NCBI GenBank assembly: GCA_934215475.1
Contig: CAKPZY010000001.1
Span: forward strand, 124,001 to 188,000
Reading direction: 5' to 3'
Source of the DNA: an uncultured Ligilactobacillus sp.
Lineage (GTDB): Bacteria > Bacillota > Bacilli > Lactobacillales > Lactobacillaceae
Length of the DNA: 64,000 bases
Of this stretch, positions 35,106-45,610 are shown in pieces. The number at the start of each line of letters is the position of its first letter. The first letter of the stretch is position 1. A program made the translations under genes and the position numbers. The notes below the pieces were generated by a model. That model saw only the letters and a list, made by a program, of their open reading frames with translations. It did no database searches and had not been told where the DNA came from.

Positions 35106-36122
35106 TTAATTTTTTTTATTTTTTCTTTGGATCCCTAAATGCGAATAGGCTGCAGGGGTCACCATTCTGCCGCGGGCAGTACGTTTGATAAAGCCGCTTT
35201 GCATGAGGTAAGGTTCGATCATATCTGCGACGGTGTCAGTTTCTTCACCAATATTGGCCGCGATCGTAGCCAAGCCGACTGGGCCGCCATCGTACAAATT
35301 GATCATCGTCGTAAGAAGTTTTCGGTCAGTTTCATCTAGCCCATGCTTATCGACTTGCAGTAAATGCAAAGCATATTCGACGATCTCCTGGTCGATACTT
35401 GCTTTATGTGCTACTTGAGCAAAATCACGTACACGTTTTAATAACCGATTAGCCACCCGCGGCGTCCCCCGAGAACGACGTGCGATCTCACCTGCTCCTT
35501 GTGGATCGATCCGTGTTGCAAATACCGAAGCAGAACGTAAAACAACTTGCTTCAATTCGCCCTCTGTATAATAATTCATATGCTCAACGATGCCAAAACG
35601 AGCACGTAGTGGAGCAGATAAAAGCCCTGCCCTCGTCGTAGCTCCTACCAATGTGAACGGCGGCAAGGGAAAATGAACCGGATGGGCAGTTGCGTCTTGG
35701 CCAACAACAATATCAATATAAAAGTCCTCCATCGCCGAATATAAAATCTCTTCAACATTTTTGGGCAAACGATGGATCTCATCGATAAACAAGATATCTC
35801 CGGGAGAAAGCTCATTCAAAAGTGCGACCAGGTCGCCCGGCTTCTCGATTGCTGGTCCGCTGGTCGTCTTGAAACCAACACCCATCTCATTGGCAATAAT
35901 TCCCGCTAGTGTAGTTTTACCTAAACCTGGAGGGCCATATAAAAGGACATGATCAAGCGGTTCTTGACGATTTTGTGCGGCTTTTATATACACAGAAACT
36001 TCACGCTTAATTTTTTCTTGCCCGATGTATTGTTTGAGCGTATGCGGGCGCAAAGAAAGATCGGCAGCATCTTCATCCGTTCCAGCACTAACTCCTGAGA
36101 CTATTCTTTCATCGTCATCCAT
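35106..36122 (-). CDS. ruvB: Holliday junction branch migration helicase RuvB
   Basis: A hexameric AAA+ motor that pumps DNA through RuvA-bound Holliday junctions. The 338-residue protein has [16 protein letters not shown], Walker A GPPGLGKT, Walker [27 protein letters not shown] with the arginine finger, and the C-terminal winged helix ending [20 protein letters not shown]. Directly downstream of ruvA. The start ATG follows GGAGG. Confidence 0.97.
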   Translation of the reverse strand: MDDDERIVSGVSAGTDEDAADLSLRPHTLKQYIGQEKIKREVSVYIKAAQNRQEPLDHVLLYGPPGLGKTTLAGIIANEMGVGFKTTSGPAIEKPGDLVALLNELSPGDILFIDEIHRLPKNVEEILYSAMEDFYIDIVVGQDATAHPVHFPLPPFTLVGATTRAGLLSAPLRARFGIVEHMNYYTEGELKQVVLRSASVFATRIDPQGAGEIARRSRGTPRVANRLLKRVRDFAQVAHKASIDQEIVEYALHLLQVDKHGLDETDRKLLTTMINLYDGGPVGLATIAANIGEETDTVADMIEPYLMQSGFIKRTARGRMVTPAAYSHLGIQRKNKKN

Positions 36123-36145
36123 AAGAACCGACCTCCTCTACTATA

Positions 36146-36754
36146 CTATTTCTGCATTAACAATTTCAAAGCTTCTCTGAGATATTCATCGGTAGTATCT
36201 CCGGTAAAATCGCCTAATTTTTTACCGATCCGTTTGATCTCTGCCTTGGAATATCCTAAAGCCGCCAGTGCTTCCAAACTCTCCTTAAGCGGCAACGGTG
36301 TGTCTTTTGCACCTAACTCAAACTGATCATCAACTAACGGCGTCTGTGTAGCTAAATCGCCCATTTTACCTTTGAGATCCAAAATGATCTGCTTGGCCGT
36401 CTTTTTTCCAATGCTAGGAAATTTTGTCAAATAAGAATCGTCGTTCGCGTAGATTGCTTTAACAAGACCTTCATGGTCGTTGGCTGCTAAAATGGCCAAG
36501 GCGCTTTTAGGGCCGATCCCTGAAACACCGATCAGTTTTAAAAACAGCTGCTTTTCAGGAAGATCCCTGAAACCGAACAAACTAACATCATTTTCTCTGA
36601 CAGCTTGATAAATATACACCTGCTGTTCTTTGCTGCGGTCTACTTGAAAGCTGAAAGGGTTGGCAACATTGAGCTGGTAACCGATCCCGCCAACTTCAAG
36701 TACAATATAATGAGGTGTCACATCGGTTATCAAACCGATAAAATATTCATACAT
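36146..36754 (-). CDS. ruvA: Holliday junction DNA helicase subunit RuvA
   Basis: This protein binds four-way junctions and loads RuvB. The 202-residue protein has an N-terminal OB domain ([26 protein letters not shown]), two helix-hairpin-helix motifs ([14 protein letters not shown] and [17 protein letters not shown]) and a C-terminal RuvB-binding domain with [13 protein letters not shown]. The start ATG is preceded by GAGG, and the gene lies 31 bases after mutL. Confidence 0.97.
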   Translation of the reverse strand: MYEYFIGLITDVTPHYIVLEVGGIGYQLNVANPFSFQVDRSKEQQVYIYQAVRENDVSLFGFRDLPEKQLFLKLIGVSGIGPKSALAILAANDHEGLVKAIYANDDSYLTKFPSIGKKTAKQIILDLKGKMGDLATQTPLVDDQFELGAKDTPLPLKESLEALAALGYSKAEIKRIGKKLGDFTGDTTDEYLREALKLLMQK

Positions 36755-36785
36755 ATTCGAACCTCTGTTCTACATTCTATAATTT

Positions 36786-38768
36786 TTAGTCGAACTCTGC
36801 CTGCCGGTGATGAGGATCCTGGATCCGTTTAAACATATGCTCCATATCCTTGGTCGAAAAATGTACTAGAGTTGGCCGACCATGGGGACAATTATATGGG
36901 TTTTCACAATTTTTGAGCTGCTCTAATAACGAGCGGGCTTGCTGTTCATCTAAATGGTGGTTTGCTTTGATCGACCGTTTACAACTCATCATAATGGCAG
37001 TCTTTTCCCTAAATTTAGCGACGGTCAACTGATTATCATCCAACACGTAATCTATCATCTCTTTGATGATTGCTTCTTCTTGCCCTTTCTCAAACCAAGT
37101 GGGGTGTTGCCTCACTGCAAAAGTATTTTGCCCGAAATCTTCCAAGTAGATCCCGACTTTTTCAAGTTTATCCTTATCATGTTGGATCCTCAGCGCGTCA
37201 TTGACCGGATATGACAAAATGATCGGCAACAGCATATTTTGCTGATCCACAGAGACATTACCTATTTCTGTTCGGAAATATTCATACTTCACGCGTTCTT
37301 GTGCAGCATGCTGATCTACAATATAAAAACCATCTTCTGATTCAGCAAAAAGGAAGGTCCCATGCATCTGACCAATATAATTCAAATTCGGGAAACCTTG
37401 TTTTTCTTCAGGTCCTGGTGCGGCAACTTTCTTGGCTTCCTCCCGTAACTCTTTTTGAGATTGGCTTTCATTGACAGATCTTGTTAAATTAGCATATTTC
37501 TGATCCCATTGTTTTATGACTGTGGAATCCAAATCAGCTGCATCACTGATCATTACAGGCTTGACATCTGCTGTTTTTTTTGCGTCATCATAGGACTGCT
37601 GGCTGCTATTTTTTTTGACAGTACCGCCCAACAAAGCATCTAACACCTCTTGTGAACCAGGACGTTGGCTGCTGCCTAAGCCATAAGTCGAACCAGGCTC
37701 ATTTAGTCCAAAATCGAGCTGCCGGCTATTTTTCTTGTTTCCTGGACCACTGTGCATATTTTTTAAAGCATCGGGTATCAAGTTTTCCCGTGAAATACGT
37801 TGGTAAACACTTTTAGCAAGTAGATCGCAAAGATCATCTTCCTTGCTGATCTTAACCTCTTGTTTTGTCGGGTGAACATTGACGTCGACCAAAAGCGGAT
37901 CAAGTTCGATTGAAACCACCGCCAAAGGATATCTGCCAACCATCAGCTTTGACCCGTATCCCTTGATCAATGCTTTACTTAAGTGATTGTTTTTGACATA
38001 TCTGCCATTTAATAAAAAACTGACATAGTTGCGTGATGCCCTAGTCAATTTAGGCAGCGAAATAAAACCACCGACTTTAAAATCATTACTTTCCTGTTCA
38101 AAAGCGATCATCTGGCGCGCAACATTGATCCCATAAATTGCACTGATGACCTGCTGCAAATTACCATTCCCAGCAGTGTGGAAGATCTCACGGCCGTTAC
38201 TGAGCAAAGAAAAAGCAATGTGAGTATGACTCAAGGCTAAGCGGTCTACAATATCAGTGATAGCTGCTAATTCAGTCTGGACTGAACTCAAGTATTTTAA
38301 CCGGACTGGGGTATTAAAGAAGAGGTCATTAACCTTGACCTTCGTCCCCATTCTGCTGGCTGACGGCTTTGTCCCTATTAACTTCCCGCCTTTTAAATGT
38401 ATTTGAGTCCCCGGCTGCCCTTTTAGCGCAGTTTCCATTGTGACATCAGCTACAGACACGATACTTGGTAAAGCTTCCCCCCGAAATCCAAGTGTCACTA
38501 CCCGAAAAAGATCCTGACGATTGGTGATCTTGCTGGTAGCATGCCTCCTAAAGGCCTCTGCTAACTGATCGGTCGGGATACCACTACCATTATCGATCAC
38601 TTGGACTGACTTCAATCCAGCATCTTCCACAGCAATATCGATCTGCGTGCCACCGGCGTCAATTGAATTTTCTACTAACTCTTTGACTACAGAAGCTGGC
38701 CGCTCGACGACTTCCCCAGCAGAGATCTGATCTGCCAGGATCGGATCAAGTTGATGAATTTCAGTCAT
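36786..38768 (-). CDS. mutL: DNA mismatch repair protein MutL
   Basis: A 660-residue GHKL ATPase that links MutS to strand removal. The N-terminal motifs LVENSIDAGGTQ, DNGSGI, HATSKI and GFRGEALPSI are intact. A poorly conserved linker (about 340-450) precedes the C-terminal dimer domain, which has the endonuclease motif DQHAAQERVKYE (DQHAxxExxxxE) and zinc-site residues ACKRS-like SCKRSIKANHHL and NCPHGRPT. The strand incision activity found in organisms without MutH is therefore expected. Lies 61 bases after mutS. Confidence 0.97.
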   Translation of the reverse strand: MTEIHQLDPILADQISAGEVVERPASVVKELVENSIDAGGTQIDIAVEDAGLKSVQVIDNGSGIPTDQLAEAFRRHATSKITNRQDLFRVVTLGFRGEALPSIVSVADVTMETALKGQPGTQIHLKGGKLIGTKPSASRMGTKVKVNDLFFNTPVRLKYLSSVQTELAAITDIVDRLALSHTHIAFSLLSNGREIFHTAGNGNLQQVISAIYGINVARQMIAFEQESNDFKVGGFISLPKLTRASRNYVSFLLNGRYVKNNHLSKALIKGYGSKLMVGRYPLAVVSIELDPLLVDVNVHPTKQEVKISKEDDLCDLLAKSVYQRISRENLIPDALKNMHSGPGNKKNSRQLDFGLNEPGSTYGLGSSQRPGSQEVLDALLGGTVKKNSSQQSYDDAKKTADVKPVMISDAADLDSTVIKQWDQKYANLTRSVNESQSQKELREEAKKVAAPGPEEKQGFPNLNYIGQMHGTFLFAESEDGFYIVDQHAAQERVKYEYFRTEIGNVSVDQQNMLLPIILSYPVNDALRIQHDKDKLEKVGIYLEDFGQNTFAVRQHPTWFEKGQEEAIIKEMIDYVLDDNQLTVAKFREKTAIMMSCKRSIKANHHLDEQQARSLLEQLKNCENPYNCPHGRPTLVHFSTKDMEHMFKRIQDPHHRQAEFD

Positions 38769-38829
38769 AACCCTACTCCTTTCTCATGCAAGATTTTAGT
38801 ATAACACACTCTTTTCAAGTTGATCGCTA

Positions 38830-41466
38830 CTATTGTTTTTTCTTGTTGAGGCGTCCTTGCCACTTATAAACGGAATTCATAACATCCATGGGAGTCATCC
38901 TCATTAAGTTGGCATTTGCTAGTTCCGTCAAGATCCGTGCTTTGGTTTCGTCGCTCTTTGATGCAGATTCAGGAAACAAAGAAAGCTGCTCGTCGTTTGA
39001 CGCTGCTGTGTAACTGGATTTAGTTTCCGTGACAGTTTGCCCATCTTCACGCTCACTTTTCTTGCCGTCGTCAAGAACAAGCAGAGATTTCTTTTTCTCT
39101 AATTCCTTCAATATATTAGCTGCGTTATTCAACAAACTAGGTGGTAATCCCGCTAATTTAGCCACATGAACGCCATAGGAACGATCTGCAGGCCCAGGTT
39201 TTATCTGATGCAAAAAGACCAGGTCTCCGTTTTTTTCTACTGCGCCCACGTGAATATTAGTCAAGTGAGCAAGCTCTTTATCTAGAGTTGTCAGCTCGTG
39301 GTAATGAGTGGAAAACAAGGTTTTCGCATGAACTTCATCGTGGACATATTCGATGATCGCCCTGGCTAGTGCCATGCCGTCATAGGTGGCTGTCCCACGT
39401 CCGATCTCATCAAACAAAAGCAGACTATTAGGAGTCGCATTCTTCAATGCTTCGTTAGCCTCGATCATTTCCACCATAAAAGTCGATTCGCCGCTTATCA
39501 AATCATCAGCTGCCCCGATTCGCGTAAAGATCTGATCAAACAAGGGCATTTTTGCACTTTGTGCCGGCACAAAACAACCCATCTGTGCCATAATAACAGT
39601 CAAAGCCAATTGGCGCATATACGTGCTTTTCCCCGACATATTTGGCCCCGTTATCAACAATATCAAGCGCTCTTTGGGCATAGTGATGTTATTTGGTACA
39701 TAGCTTTGCTTACCCATGACTTTTTGCACCACTGGATGCCAACCGCTTTTGATTTCAATATCATGGTCATTCACAAATTGTGGCTTAGTAAAATGCCCTT
39801 CTTCGCTCACGACAGCAAAGCTTTGTAAGACATCCAGTTTAGCTACTGCAGCCGCTAATTTTTGCAGACGAGTAATACGATCCTTGATCTGCTCACGAAT
39901 ATCGCTGAACAACTCATATTCCAGCTCGGCAGATTTACTTTGAGCTCCTAAGATCATTGATTCTTTTTCTTTCAATTCAGGCGTAATAAAACGTTCAGCG
40001 TTGACTAATGTTTGCTTGCGCTGATAACGTCCTTCTGGAAGCTTGGCAATATTACCCTTAGAAACCTCGATATAATAGCCGAAAACTTTGTTATACCCGA
40101 TCTTCAAGTTGTGGATCCCAGTTTCTTTTCGTTCCTTTGCTTCCAATTCGGCCAACCATTTTTGCCCATTATTCAAAGCATCATGATAACGGTCTAATTC
40201 TTGATTATACCCAGCTTTGATCAGATTTCCATCCATTACCGATAAAGGCGGCTCAGCGACAATTGCTCGTTCGATCAAGTCTGCGACATCCTCGACAGGG
40301 TCAAGTTCAGTTAACCAGCTATCCAGCTGGCCTTCATTTAACTGTTCTAAAATATACCTGATTTGCGGAATGTGCTGCAAAGAAGTCATCAGCTGAATGA
40401 GATCACGCCCATTAACACTGCCAAAGGCTACACGTCCTGCCAAGCGTTCTAGATCATAAACTTGAGCAAGTTCTTCTTGTAAACCAGAACGTTCAAAATA
40501 ATTATCCAACAAAATTTCAACGATTTCTTGGCGCTTGATGATCTTTTTTTTATTAAACAATGGTCGATCTATCCACTGCTTGAGCAGCCTTCCTCCCATT
40601 GCCGTTTTAGTTTTATCCAACAACCACAATAATGTGCCGGACTTTTTATTAGTGCGCGAATTTTCCAGCAATTCTAAATTTCTTTTGGCCCGGTGATCTA
40701 ATTTTAAAAACTGTGCCGATTCATATGGAACAGCTTTTTGAATATGAGCCAAAGCACGTTTCTGAGTCGCTTCTAAATATGAAACCAAGTGCCCGACAAC
40801 ATTGAGTTCCAACTCATTCGTCAAATTTTGACTAGCAAAGGACACCTCAGCTTTTTCTTCGATCGTATTTTGGTGGGAAATCATGACTTTAAGACGAGCC
40901 AATAAACCTAGAGTCTTTTCTGAAACACTTTCATCAATCACAACTTCTTTAGTTCGTAAGCTGATCATTTCATTTTTTAAATTATCCAAGCTGCTCAATT
41001 CTGTCGTCTTAAGTTCCCCAGTTGACAGATCAGTATAGGCGAAACCATATTTGCCCTTTTCCTCGTGGACGGCCGTCAAAAAATTGTTTTCCTTAGCTTC
41101 ACCAGTTTTGGTGTCGATCAAGGTTCCGGGAGTAACCAATTGGATCACTTGACGCTTGACCATTCCCTTTGCGAGCTTTGGATCTTCCATTTGCTCACAG
41201 ATTGCTACCTTGTACCCTTGATCAACTAGAATATCAATATAATTTTGGGCAGCGTGATGAGGAACACCGCACATTGGTATAGGATCACTGGCGTTATGAT
41301 TACGCGACGTTAATGTCAGTTCAAGGATCTGCGAGCCCTTGATGGCATCATCGTAAAACATTTCATAAAAGTCGCCTAGACGGTAGAATAAGAATGCATC
41401 CGGATACTGATCTTTGACCTTCATGTATTGTTCCATCATAGGTGTCTTTTTTGTTTTTTGAGGCAT
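38830..41466 (-). CDS. mutS: DNA mismatch repair protein MutS
   Basis: An 878-residue mismatch sensor. The N-terminal mismatch-binding motif is [17 protein letters not shown], with the Phe-x-Glu. The ATPase has Walker [14 protein letters not shown], Walker [11 protein letters not shown] and the STHYHELT switch, followed by the dimerising region and a C-terminal extension of about 80 residues that may bind the beta clamp (QLSLFPE). Start ATG after GGGAGGAACTGTGA. Together with mutL it forms the mismatch repair pair. Confidence 0.97.
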   Translation of the reverse strand: MPQKTKKTPMMEQYMKVKDQYPDAFLFYRLGDFYEMFYDDAIKGSQILELTLTSRNHNASDPIPMCGVPHHAAQNYIDILVDQGYKVAICEQMEDPKLAKGMVKRQVIQLVTPGTLIDTKTGEAKENNFLTAVHEEKGKYGFAYTDLSTGELKTTELSSLDNLKNEMISLRTKEVVIDESVSEKTLGLLARLKVMISHQNTIEEKAEVSFASQNLTNELELNVVGHLVSYLEATQKRALAHIQKAVPYESAQFLKLDHRAKRNLELLENSRTNKKSGTLLWLLDKTKTAMGGRLLKQWIDRPLFNKKKIIKRQEIVEILLDNYFERSGLQEELAQVYDLERLAGRVAFGSVNGRDLIQLMTSLQHIPQIRYILEQLNEGQLDSWLTELDPVEDVADLIERAIVAEPPLSVMDGNLIKAGYNQELDRYHDALNNGQKWLAELEAKERKETGIHNLKIGYNKVFGYYIEVSKGNIAKLPEGRYQRKQTLVNAERFITPELKEKESMILGAQSKSAELEYELFSDIREQIKDRITRLQKLAAAVAKLDVLQSFAVVSEEGHFTKPQFVNDHDIEIKSGWHPVVQKVMGKQSYVPNNITMPKERLILLITGPNMSGKSTYMRQLALTVIMAQMGCFVPAQSAKMPLFDQIFTRIGAADDLISGESTFMVEMIEANEALKNATPNSLLLFDEIGRGTATYDGMALARAIIEYVHDEVHAKTLFSTHYHELTTLDKELAHLTNIHVGAVEKNGDLVFLHQIKPGPADRSYGVHVAKLAGLPPSLLNNAANILKELEKKKSLLVLDDGKKSEREDGQTVTETKSSYTAASNDEQLSLFPESASKSDETKARILTELANANLMRMTPMDVMNSVYKWQGRLNKKKQ

Positions 41467-41574
41467 TCACAGTTCCTCCCTTAAATCTCTTCCTTCGTCC
41501 CTCTTGCATATTGTAATTACAGCTAAAAGAGATATTAGGATCATTTCTTGAATTCTCGTGGCACTGCTGGATCG

Positions 41575-42375
41575 TTAATTTAATAGTTCGTGATCAGGAT
41601 CGATCCGGATATTAGTTATCTTTTTGGCATGGCCGGTTTTTTCATTGATATCGATCACGACTCCCCCAAGAACTTTCTGTCCTTGGCCCTCAACCTCAAA
41701 TCTGGTGGGCATTTGATTCTTAAAACGGCTGATCACTGCCGCTTTGCGCATACCTAAGATGCTGTCATAAGGACCGGTCATACCGACATCAGATAAAAAA
41801 GCTGTTCCTTTAGGAAGTATTCTGGCGTCATTAGTTTGGACATGCGTATGAGTCCCGACTACAGCCGATATACGTCCATCAAAATTCCACGCAAAAGCCG
41901 CTTTTTCACTGGTGGCTTCTCCGTGAAAATCCACAAATATCAATGGAGTTTCCTTCTCCAACTCAGAAATAATTTGTTCACCCACTGCAAACGGATCATC
42001 TGACGGGTTCATGAAAACACGACCTTGGAGACTGATGACCCCAACTTTAAAGGAGTTGACATTAACTAAAGCATAACCCACTCCAGGAACTTGGCCAGCG
42101 GGAAAATTAGCCGGTCTGAGCAACTTTTTGGCAGAACCTATAAACTCTTGGATCTCACGATTATCCCAAGTGTGATTACCCATAGTGATGACGTCTGCTC
42201 CAGCCTTCAATAATTTTTTATAAACACGCTCATTGATCCCTCGTCCTCTAGTTGCATTTTCCCCATTAGCGATCGTAAGTTGTGGATGCAAATTTCGTTT
42301 CAATAAGGGCACTGTTTCTGCAAACATTTGCTGGCCCGGTTCCCCCATTACATCGCCAATAAATAAGATCCGCAT
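41575..42375 (-). CDS. ymdB: YmdB-family metallophosphoesterase
   Basis: A 266-residue calcineurin-like phosphoesterase (TIGR00282). In Bacillus YmdB hydrolyses cyclic nucleotides and influences RNase Y-dependent mRNA levels. Metal-site motifs are visible: FIGDVMGEPG, NGENATRG, GNHTWDN, VDFHGEATSEK and GTHTHVQTND. The start at 42375 has AAAGGAG 8 bases upstream; the longer in-frame reading lacks one. It lies downstream of rny as usual, but a strong terminator and its own extended -10 promoter separate the two. Confidence 0.92.
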   Translation of the reverse strand: MRILFIGDVMGEPGQQMFAETVPLLKRNLHPQLTIANGENATRGRGINERVYKKLLKAGADVITMGNHTWDNREIQEFIGSAKKLLRPANFPAGQVPGVGYALVNVNSFKVGVISLQGRVFMNPSDDPFAVGEQIISELEKETPLIFVDFHGEATSEKAAFAWNFDGRISAVVGTHTHVQTNDARILPKGTAFLSDVGMTGPYDSILGMRKAAVISRFKNQMPTRFEVEGQGQKVLGGVVIDINEKTGHAKKITNIRIDPDHELLN

Positions 42376-42419
42376 GTTTTGTCTCCTTTGTTGTTTTCTT
42401 ATCAATTCAGTTAAGATTA

Positions 42420-42428
42420 ATTTTACCA
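42420..42428 (-). promoter_or_regulatory. Extended -10 promoter for ymdB
   Basis: TGGTAAAAT reads on the minus strand (TAAAAT at 42420-42425), about 45 bases before the ymdB start. The -35 is weak. It lies after the rny terminator and gives ymdB separate transcription. Confidence 0.45.
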
Positions 42429-42522
42429 TTTTTGTTGGTGAATGTGCACATTTAGTACGATCTACCCTTACTTAATAATTCCACTTTTTTCACTTTCTTT
42501 TTTGACGTTCTCTTCGTTAATA

Positions 42523-42568
42523 GCTAAAAAGACTGAAAGTCCTTAAAAATAACGGACTTTCAGTCTTT
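42523..42568 (-). terminator. Strong intrinsic terminator after rny
   Basis: AAAGACTGAAAGTCC (42554-42568) pairs perfectly with GGACTTTCAGTCTTT (42528-42542), and TTTAGC follows on the minus strand. The arms are symmetrical with A/T at both ends, so it could act on either strand. It starts 7 bases after the rny stop. Confidence 0.85.
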
Positions 42569-42574
42569 CGTGCC

Positions 42575-44140
42575 TTATTTAGCATATTCAATTGCACGTG
42601 TTTCACGAATCACAGTAACCTTAATATGACCAGGATATTCCATTTCATTTTCAATCTTATTTTTGATATCCCGCGCTAAGATGATAGTCTTAGCATCATT
42701 GATCTTATCAGGTTTTACGATGACACGCACTTCACGACCAGCTTGAATAGCATAGCTCTTCTTGACTCCTTCGAAACCATTCGAAATCGTTTCAAGTTTT
42801 TCCAAACGATGGATATAGTTCTCCAGTGATTCGCTACGAGCCCCCGGCCTTGCAGCTGAAATTGCATCTGCTGCAGCTACCAAAACAGCAATCGTTGATT
42901 GTGGTTCAACATCACCATGATGAGAAGCGATGGTATTGACCACAGCCTTGCTTTCATTGTACTTTTTGGCTAACTCTACACCGATCTCAACATGAGAACC
43001 CTCAACCTCGTGGTCGACAGCCTTGCCAACATCGTGCAGCAAACCAGCACGCTTTGCCAGAGTAACATCTTCGCCCAATTCACTAGCCATAACACCAGCC
43101 AGTTTAGCTACCTCAATCGAATGATCAAGAACATTTTGACCATAACTTGTCCGGTAACTCAAACGGCCGACAACTTTGATCAAATCAGGATGCATTGAAT
43201 GCAATCCCAAATCGAAAATTGCTTCTTCACCGGTTTCACGAATCTTAGCGTCCATTTCTTTGGCGGCCTTTTCAACCATTTCTTCTATCCTAGCAGGGTG
43301 GATCCTACCATCTTGGATCAATTTCTCCAGGGCAATTTTAGCAATCTCGCGTCTAACTGGATCAAAACCGCTAAGCACAACAGCTTCAGGTGTATCATCG
43401 ATAATCAAATCGATCCCCGTTAAAGTTTCCAGAGTCCGAATGTTACGACCCTCACGGCCTATGATCCGCCCCTTCATTTCATCATTGGGAAGATTTACTA
43501 CAGAAACTGTTGTTTCAGATACCGTATCCGCTGCACTACGCTGAATTGCTTCAGCAATCAAAACTTTAGCTTTTTTATCAGCACTTGCTTTAGCCTGTAT
43601 CTCGCTATCTTTTATCATCACAGCCATTTCATTATCTAAACCTGATTTGGTTTGCGCCAAGATCAATTCCTTGGCTTGGTCTTTGCTCAAGGCCGCAACT
43701 TCCTCAAGTTTTTCTTGTTGCTTTGAAATCAGTGATGAGACTTCTTGATGCTTTTTGTCAAGGCTGCTTTGTTCAGAACTAAGCTGTTTTTCTTTTTGTT
43801 CAAGCACATGTTCACGTTTTTCCAGGTTGGAATCTTTGTGATCCAAATTTTCTTCCCGCGCAAGCATTCGGTTTTCTTGCTTTTGAACCTCTGAACGTCT
43901 TTCCTTGAGTTCATCTTCTATTTCGCTACGATACTTGTGACCCTCTTCTTTCGCTTCCAAAAGAATTTCTTTTCTTTGCGCTTTTGCTTCTTTATGCGCA
44001 GCATCAACAATTCCCTTGGCTGTCTGAGTCGCAGTATCAAGAGCCTTCTCATGAGCTTTCTTCTGATGAAAAGCCCCAATAGCGAAACCGATCAATAAAG
44101 CCAAAATAGCGATGATGAGGATAATAAATATAGAATTCAA
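42575..44140 (-). CDS. rny: Ribonuclease Y
   Basis: A membrane-anchored endoribonuclease that starts mRNA decay in Firmicutes. The 521-residue protein begins with one helix ([22 protein letters not shown]). A long coiled-coil (about 30-190) comes next, then the KH domain with [15 protein letters not shown], and the HD domain with [17 protein letters not shown] and [10 protein letters not shown]. The start is TTG at 44140 with GGAGG 6 bases upstream; the upstream GTG overlaps that site. The pairing with ymdB downstream is conserved. Confidence 0.95.
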   Translation of the reverse strand: MNSIFIILIIAILALLIGFAIGAFHQKKAHEKALDTATQTAKGIVDAAHKEAKAQRKEILLEAKEEGHKYRSEIEDELKERRSEVQKQENRMLAREENLDHKDSNLEKREHVLEQKEKQLSSEQSSLDKKHQEVSSLISKQQEKLEEVAALSKDQAKELILAQTKSGLDNEMAVMIKDSEIQAKASADKKAKVLIAEAIQRSAADTVSETTVSVVNLPNDEMKGRIIGREGRNIRTLETLTGIDLIIDDTPEAVVLSGFDPVRREIAKIALEKLIQDGRIHPARIEEMVEKAAKEMDAKIRETGEEAIFDLGLHSMHPDLIKVVGRLSYRTSYGQNVLDHSIEVAKLAGVMASELGEDVTLAKRAGLLHDVGKAVDHEVEGSHVEIGVELAKKYNESKAVVNTIASHHGDVEPQSTIAVLVAAADAISAARPGARSESLENYIHRLEKLETISNGFEGVKKSYAIQAGREVRVIVKPDKINDAKTIILARDIKNKIENEMEYPGHIKVTVIRETRAIEYAK

Positions 44141-44350
44141 ATTGCACCTCCGCACCGTTAAATTTTAATGTTTAAAATTCAACAAATGCGCCTAATTCGA
44201 TGCTAATTGATCATGCACACAGTCTTATTCTAATGTTATTTCACCGCTGCTGTCAATGAAAATCGGTCTATTTAAATTATTTTAACTAAAGCTCCCGCGA
44301 TTTAGTTGGAAACATGAAATCAAATTCGAAGCGGGCAATTCTTTTAAGCA

Positions 44351-44390
44351 ACAAAAAGTACCCCTTGGTGATTAGAACATCGTGGGGTAC
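44351..44390 (-). terminator. Intrinsic terminator after recA
   Basis: GTACCCC (44384-44390) pairs with GGGGTAC (44358-44364) on the minus strand and is followed by TTTTTGTTG. It lies 43 bases past the recA stop and separates recA from rny. Confidence 0.75.
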
Positions 44391-44433
44391 ATGAGCTTTT
44401 TTCAGACGAAATCTTTATGTCTCAACGCTCACT

Positions 44434-45507
44434 TTATTTGACAGTTTTCTTTTTTTTGCCTTTATTTTTGTCATCCTGTAAGTCTAAATTCAACTGATCC
44501 TCGGCATCATCTTTCTCGTCACTGATGCCATATGCTTTCCGGACTTTTTTAGTGACGTCAGCCATCATGTCCGGATGACCAGCTAAATATTTTTTGGCAT
44601 TTTCTCGCCCTTGGCCGATTCGTTCTTCACCGTAAGAGAACCAAGAACCGCTCTTATTGATGATATCTTTTTCAACAGCCATATCGATCAATTCACCTGT
44701 CTTCGAAATTCCCTGGCCGTACATAAGATCGACTTCGGCTTTTTTAAACGGTGGAGCAACCTTGTTTTTGACGACTTTGATTCGAACACGATTTCCAACG
44801 ATCTCAGAACCGTCTTTGATCTGTTCTGCTCGTCTGATCTCTAACCGGATAGTGGCATAAAACTTTAGCGCGCGTCCTCCAGGGGTTGTCTCCGGATTTC
44901 CAAACATTACCCCAACTTTTTCACGGATCTGGTTAATAAAGACTGCGATAGTTTTAGTCTTACTGATCGTTCCCGAAAGTTTTCTTAAAGCCTGCGACAT
45001 CAGCCGTGCTTGCAAACCGACATGGGCATCTCCCATTTCGCCTTCAATTTCAGCTCGCGGAACCAAAGCAGCTACTGAATCAATAACTACAATATCGACT
45101 GCCCCAGATGAAACCAAAGCATCAGCTATCTCTAATCCTTGTTCGCCTGTATCTGGTTGCGAAAGTAGCAAATCATCGATATTAACGCCTAAAGCAGTGG
45201 CATAAACCGGATCCAGCGCATTTTCAGCATCAATATAGGCTGCAGTCCCGCCATTAGCCTGCACTTCTGCGACAGCATGCAAGGCTACAGTGGTTTTACC
45301 AGAACTTTCTGGGCCATAGATCTCCACGATCCTTCCACGTGGGTAACCGCCCACACCTAAAGCCTCATCCAGAGCTAATGAACCGCTAGGTACCGTCGAG
45401 ATTTGAGTGTCAGCCTTATCACCCATTCGCATGATAGAACCCTTACCAAAATTTTTTTCAATTTTTTTTAATGCAGCATCTAATGCTGCTTGTCTTGCAT
45501 CAGCCAC
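44434..45507 (-). CDS. recA: Recombinase RecA
   Basis: A 357-residue strand-exchange protein and SOS co-protease. It has [17 protein letters not shown], Walker A GPESSGKT, Walker [10 protein letters not shown], the L2 loop with [20 protein letters not shown] and an acidic/basic C-terminal tail. The start is GTG at 45507 (MADARQAAL), 8 bases from AAGGAGG. An ATG two codons upstream is only 2 bases from the same site and is rejected. A LexA-like box and promoter lie upstream, next to the end of cinA. Confidence 0.97.
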   Translation of the reverse strand: MADARQAALDAALKKIEKNFGKGSIMRMGDKADTQISTVPSGSLALDEALGVGGYPRGRIVEIYGPESSGKTTVALHAVAEVQANGGTAAYIDAENALDPVYATALGVNIDDLLLSQPDTGEQGLEIADALVSSGAVDIVVIDSVAALVPRAEIEGEMGDAHVGLQARLMSQALRKLSGTISKTKTIAVFINQIREKVGVMFGNPETTPGGRALKFYATIRLEIRRAEQIKDGSEIVGNRVRIKVVKNKVAPPFKKAEVDLMYGQGISKTGELIDMAVEKDIINKSGSWFSYGEERIGQGRENAKKYLAGHPDMMADVTKKVRKAYGISDEKDDAEDQLNLDLQDDKNKGKKKKTVK

Positions 45508-45560
45508 AGTCATATCCTCCTTAATTGCCAGTAAGCAATTCCTGCTTAATACTATAGTTA

Positions 45561-45589
45561 ATGATACTGATATTTGTCTAAAAACGCAA
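45561..45589 (-). promoter_or_regulatory. Promoter for recA
   Basis: TTGCGT (45584-45589), 17 bases, then TATCAT (45561-45566) on the minus strand. It lies 54-82 bases before the GTG, immediately downstream of the LexA-like site. Confidence 0.5.
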
Positions 45590-45596
45590 GAAAAAT

Positions 45597-45610
45597 CGAA
45601 CTAATGTTTG
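45597..45610 (-). promoter_or_regulatory. LexA/DinR-like SOS box upstream of recA
   Basis: CGAAC-TAAT-GTTTG matches the Gram-positive consensus CGAACnnnnGTTCG at 9 of 10 fixed positions. It overlaps the cinA stop codon and lies 7 bases upstream of the recA -35. Confidence 0.55.
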
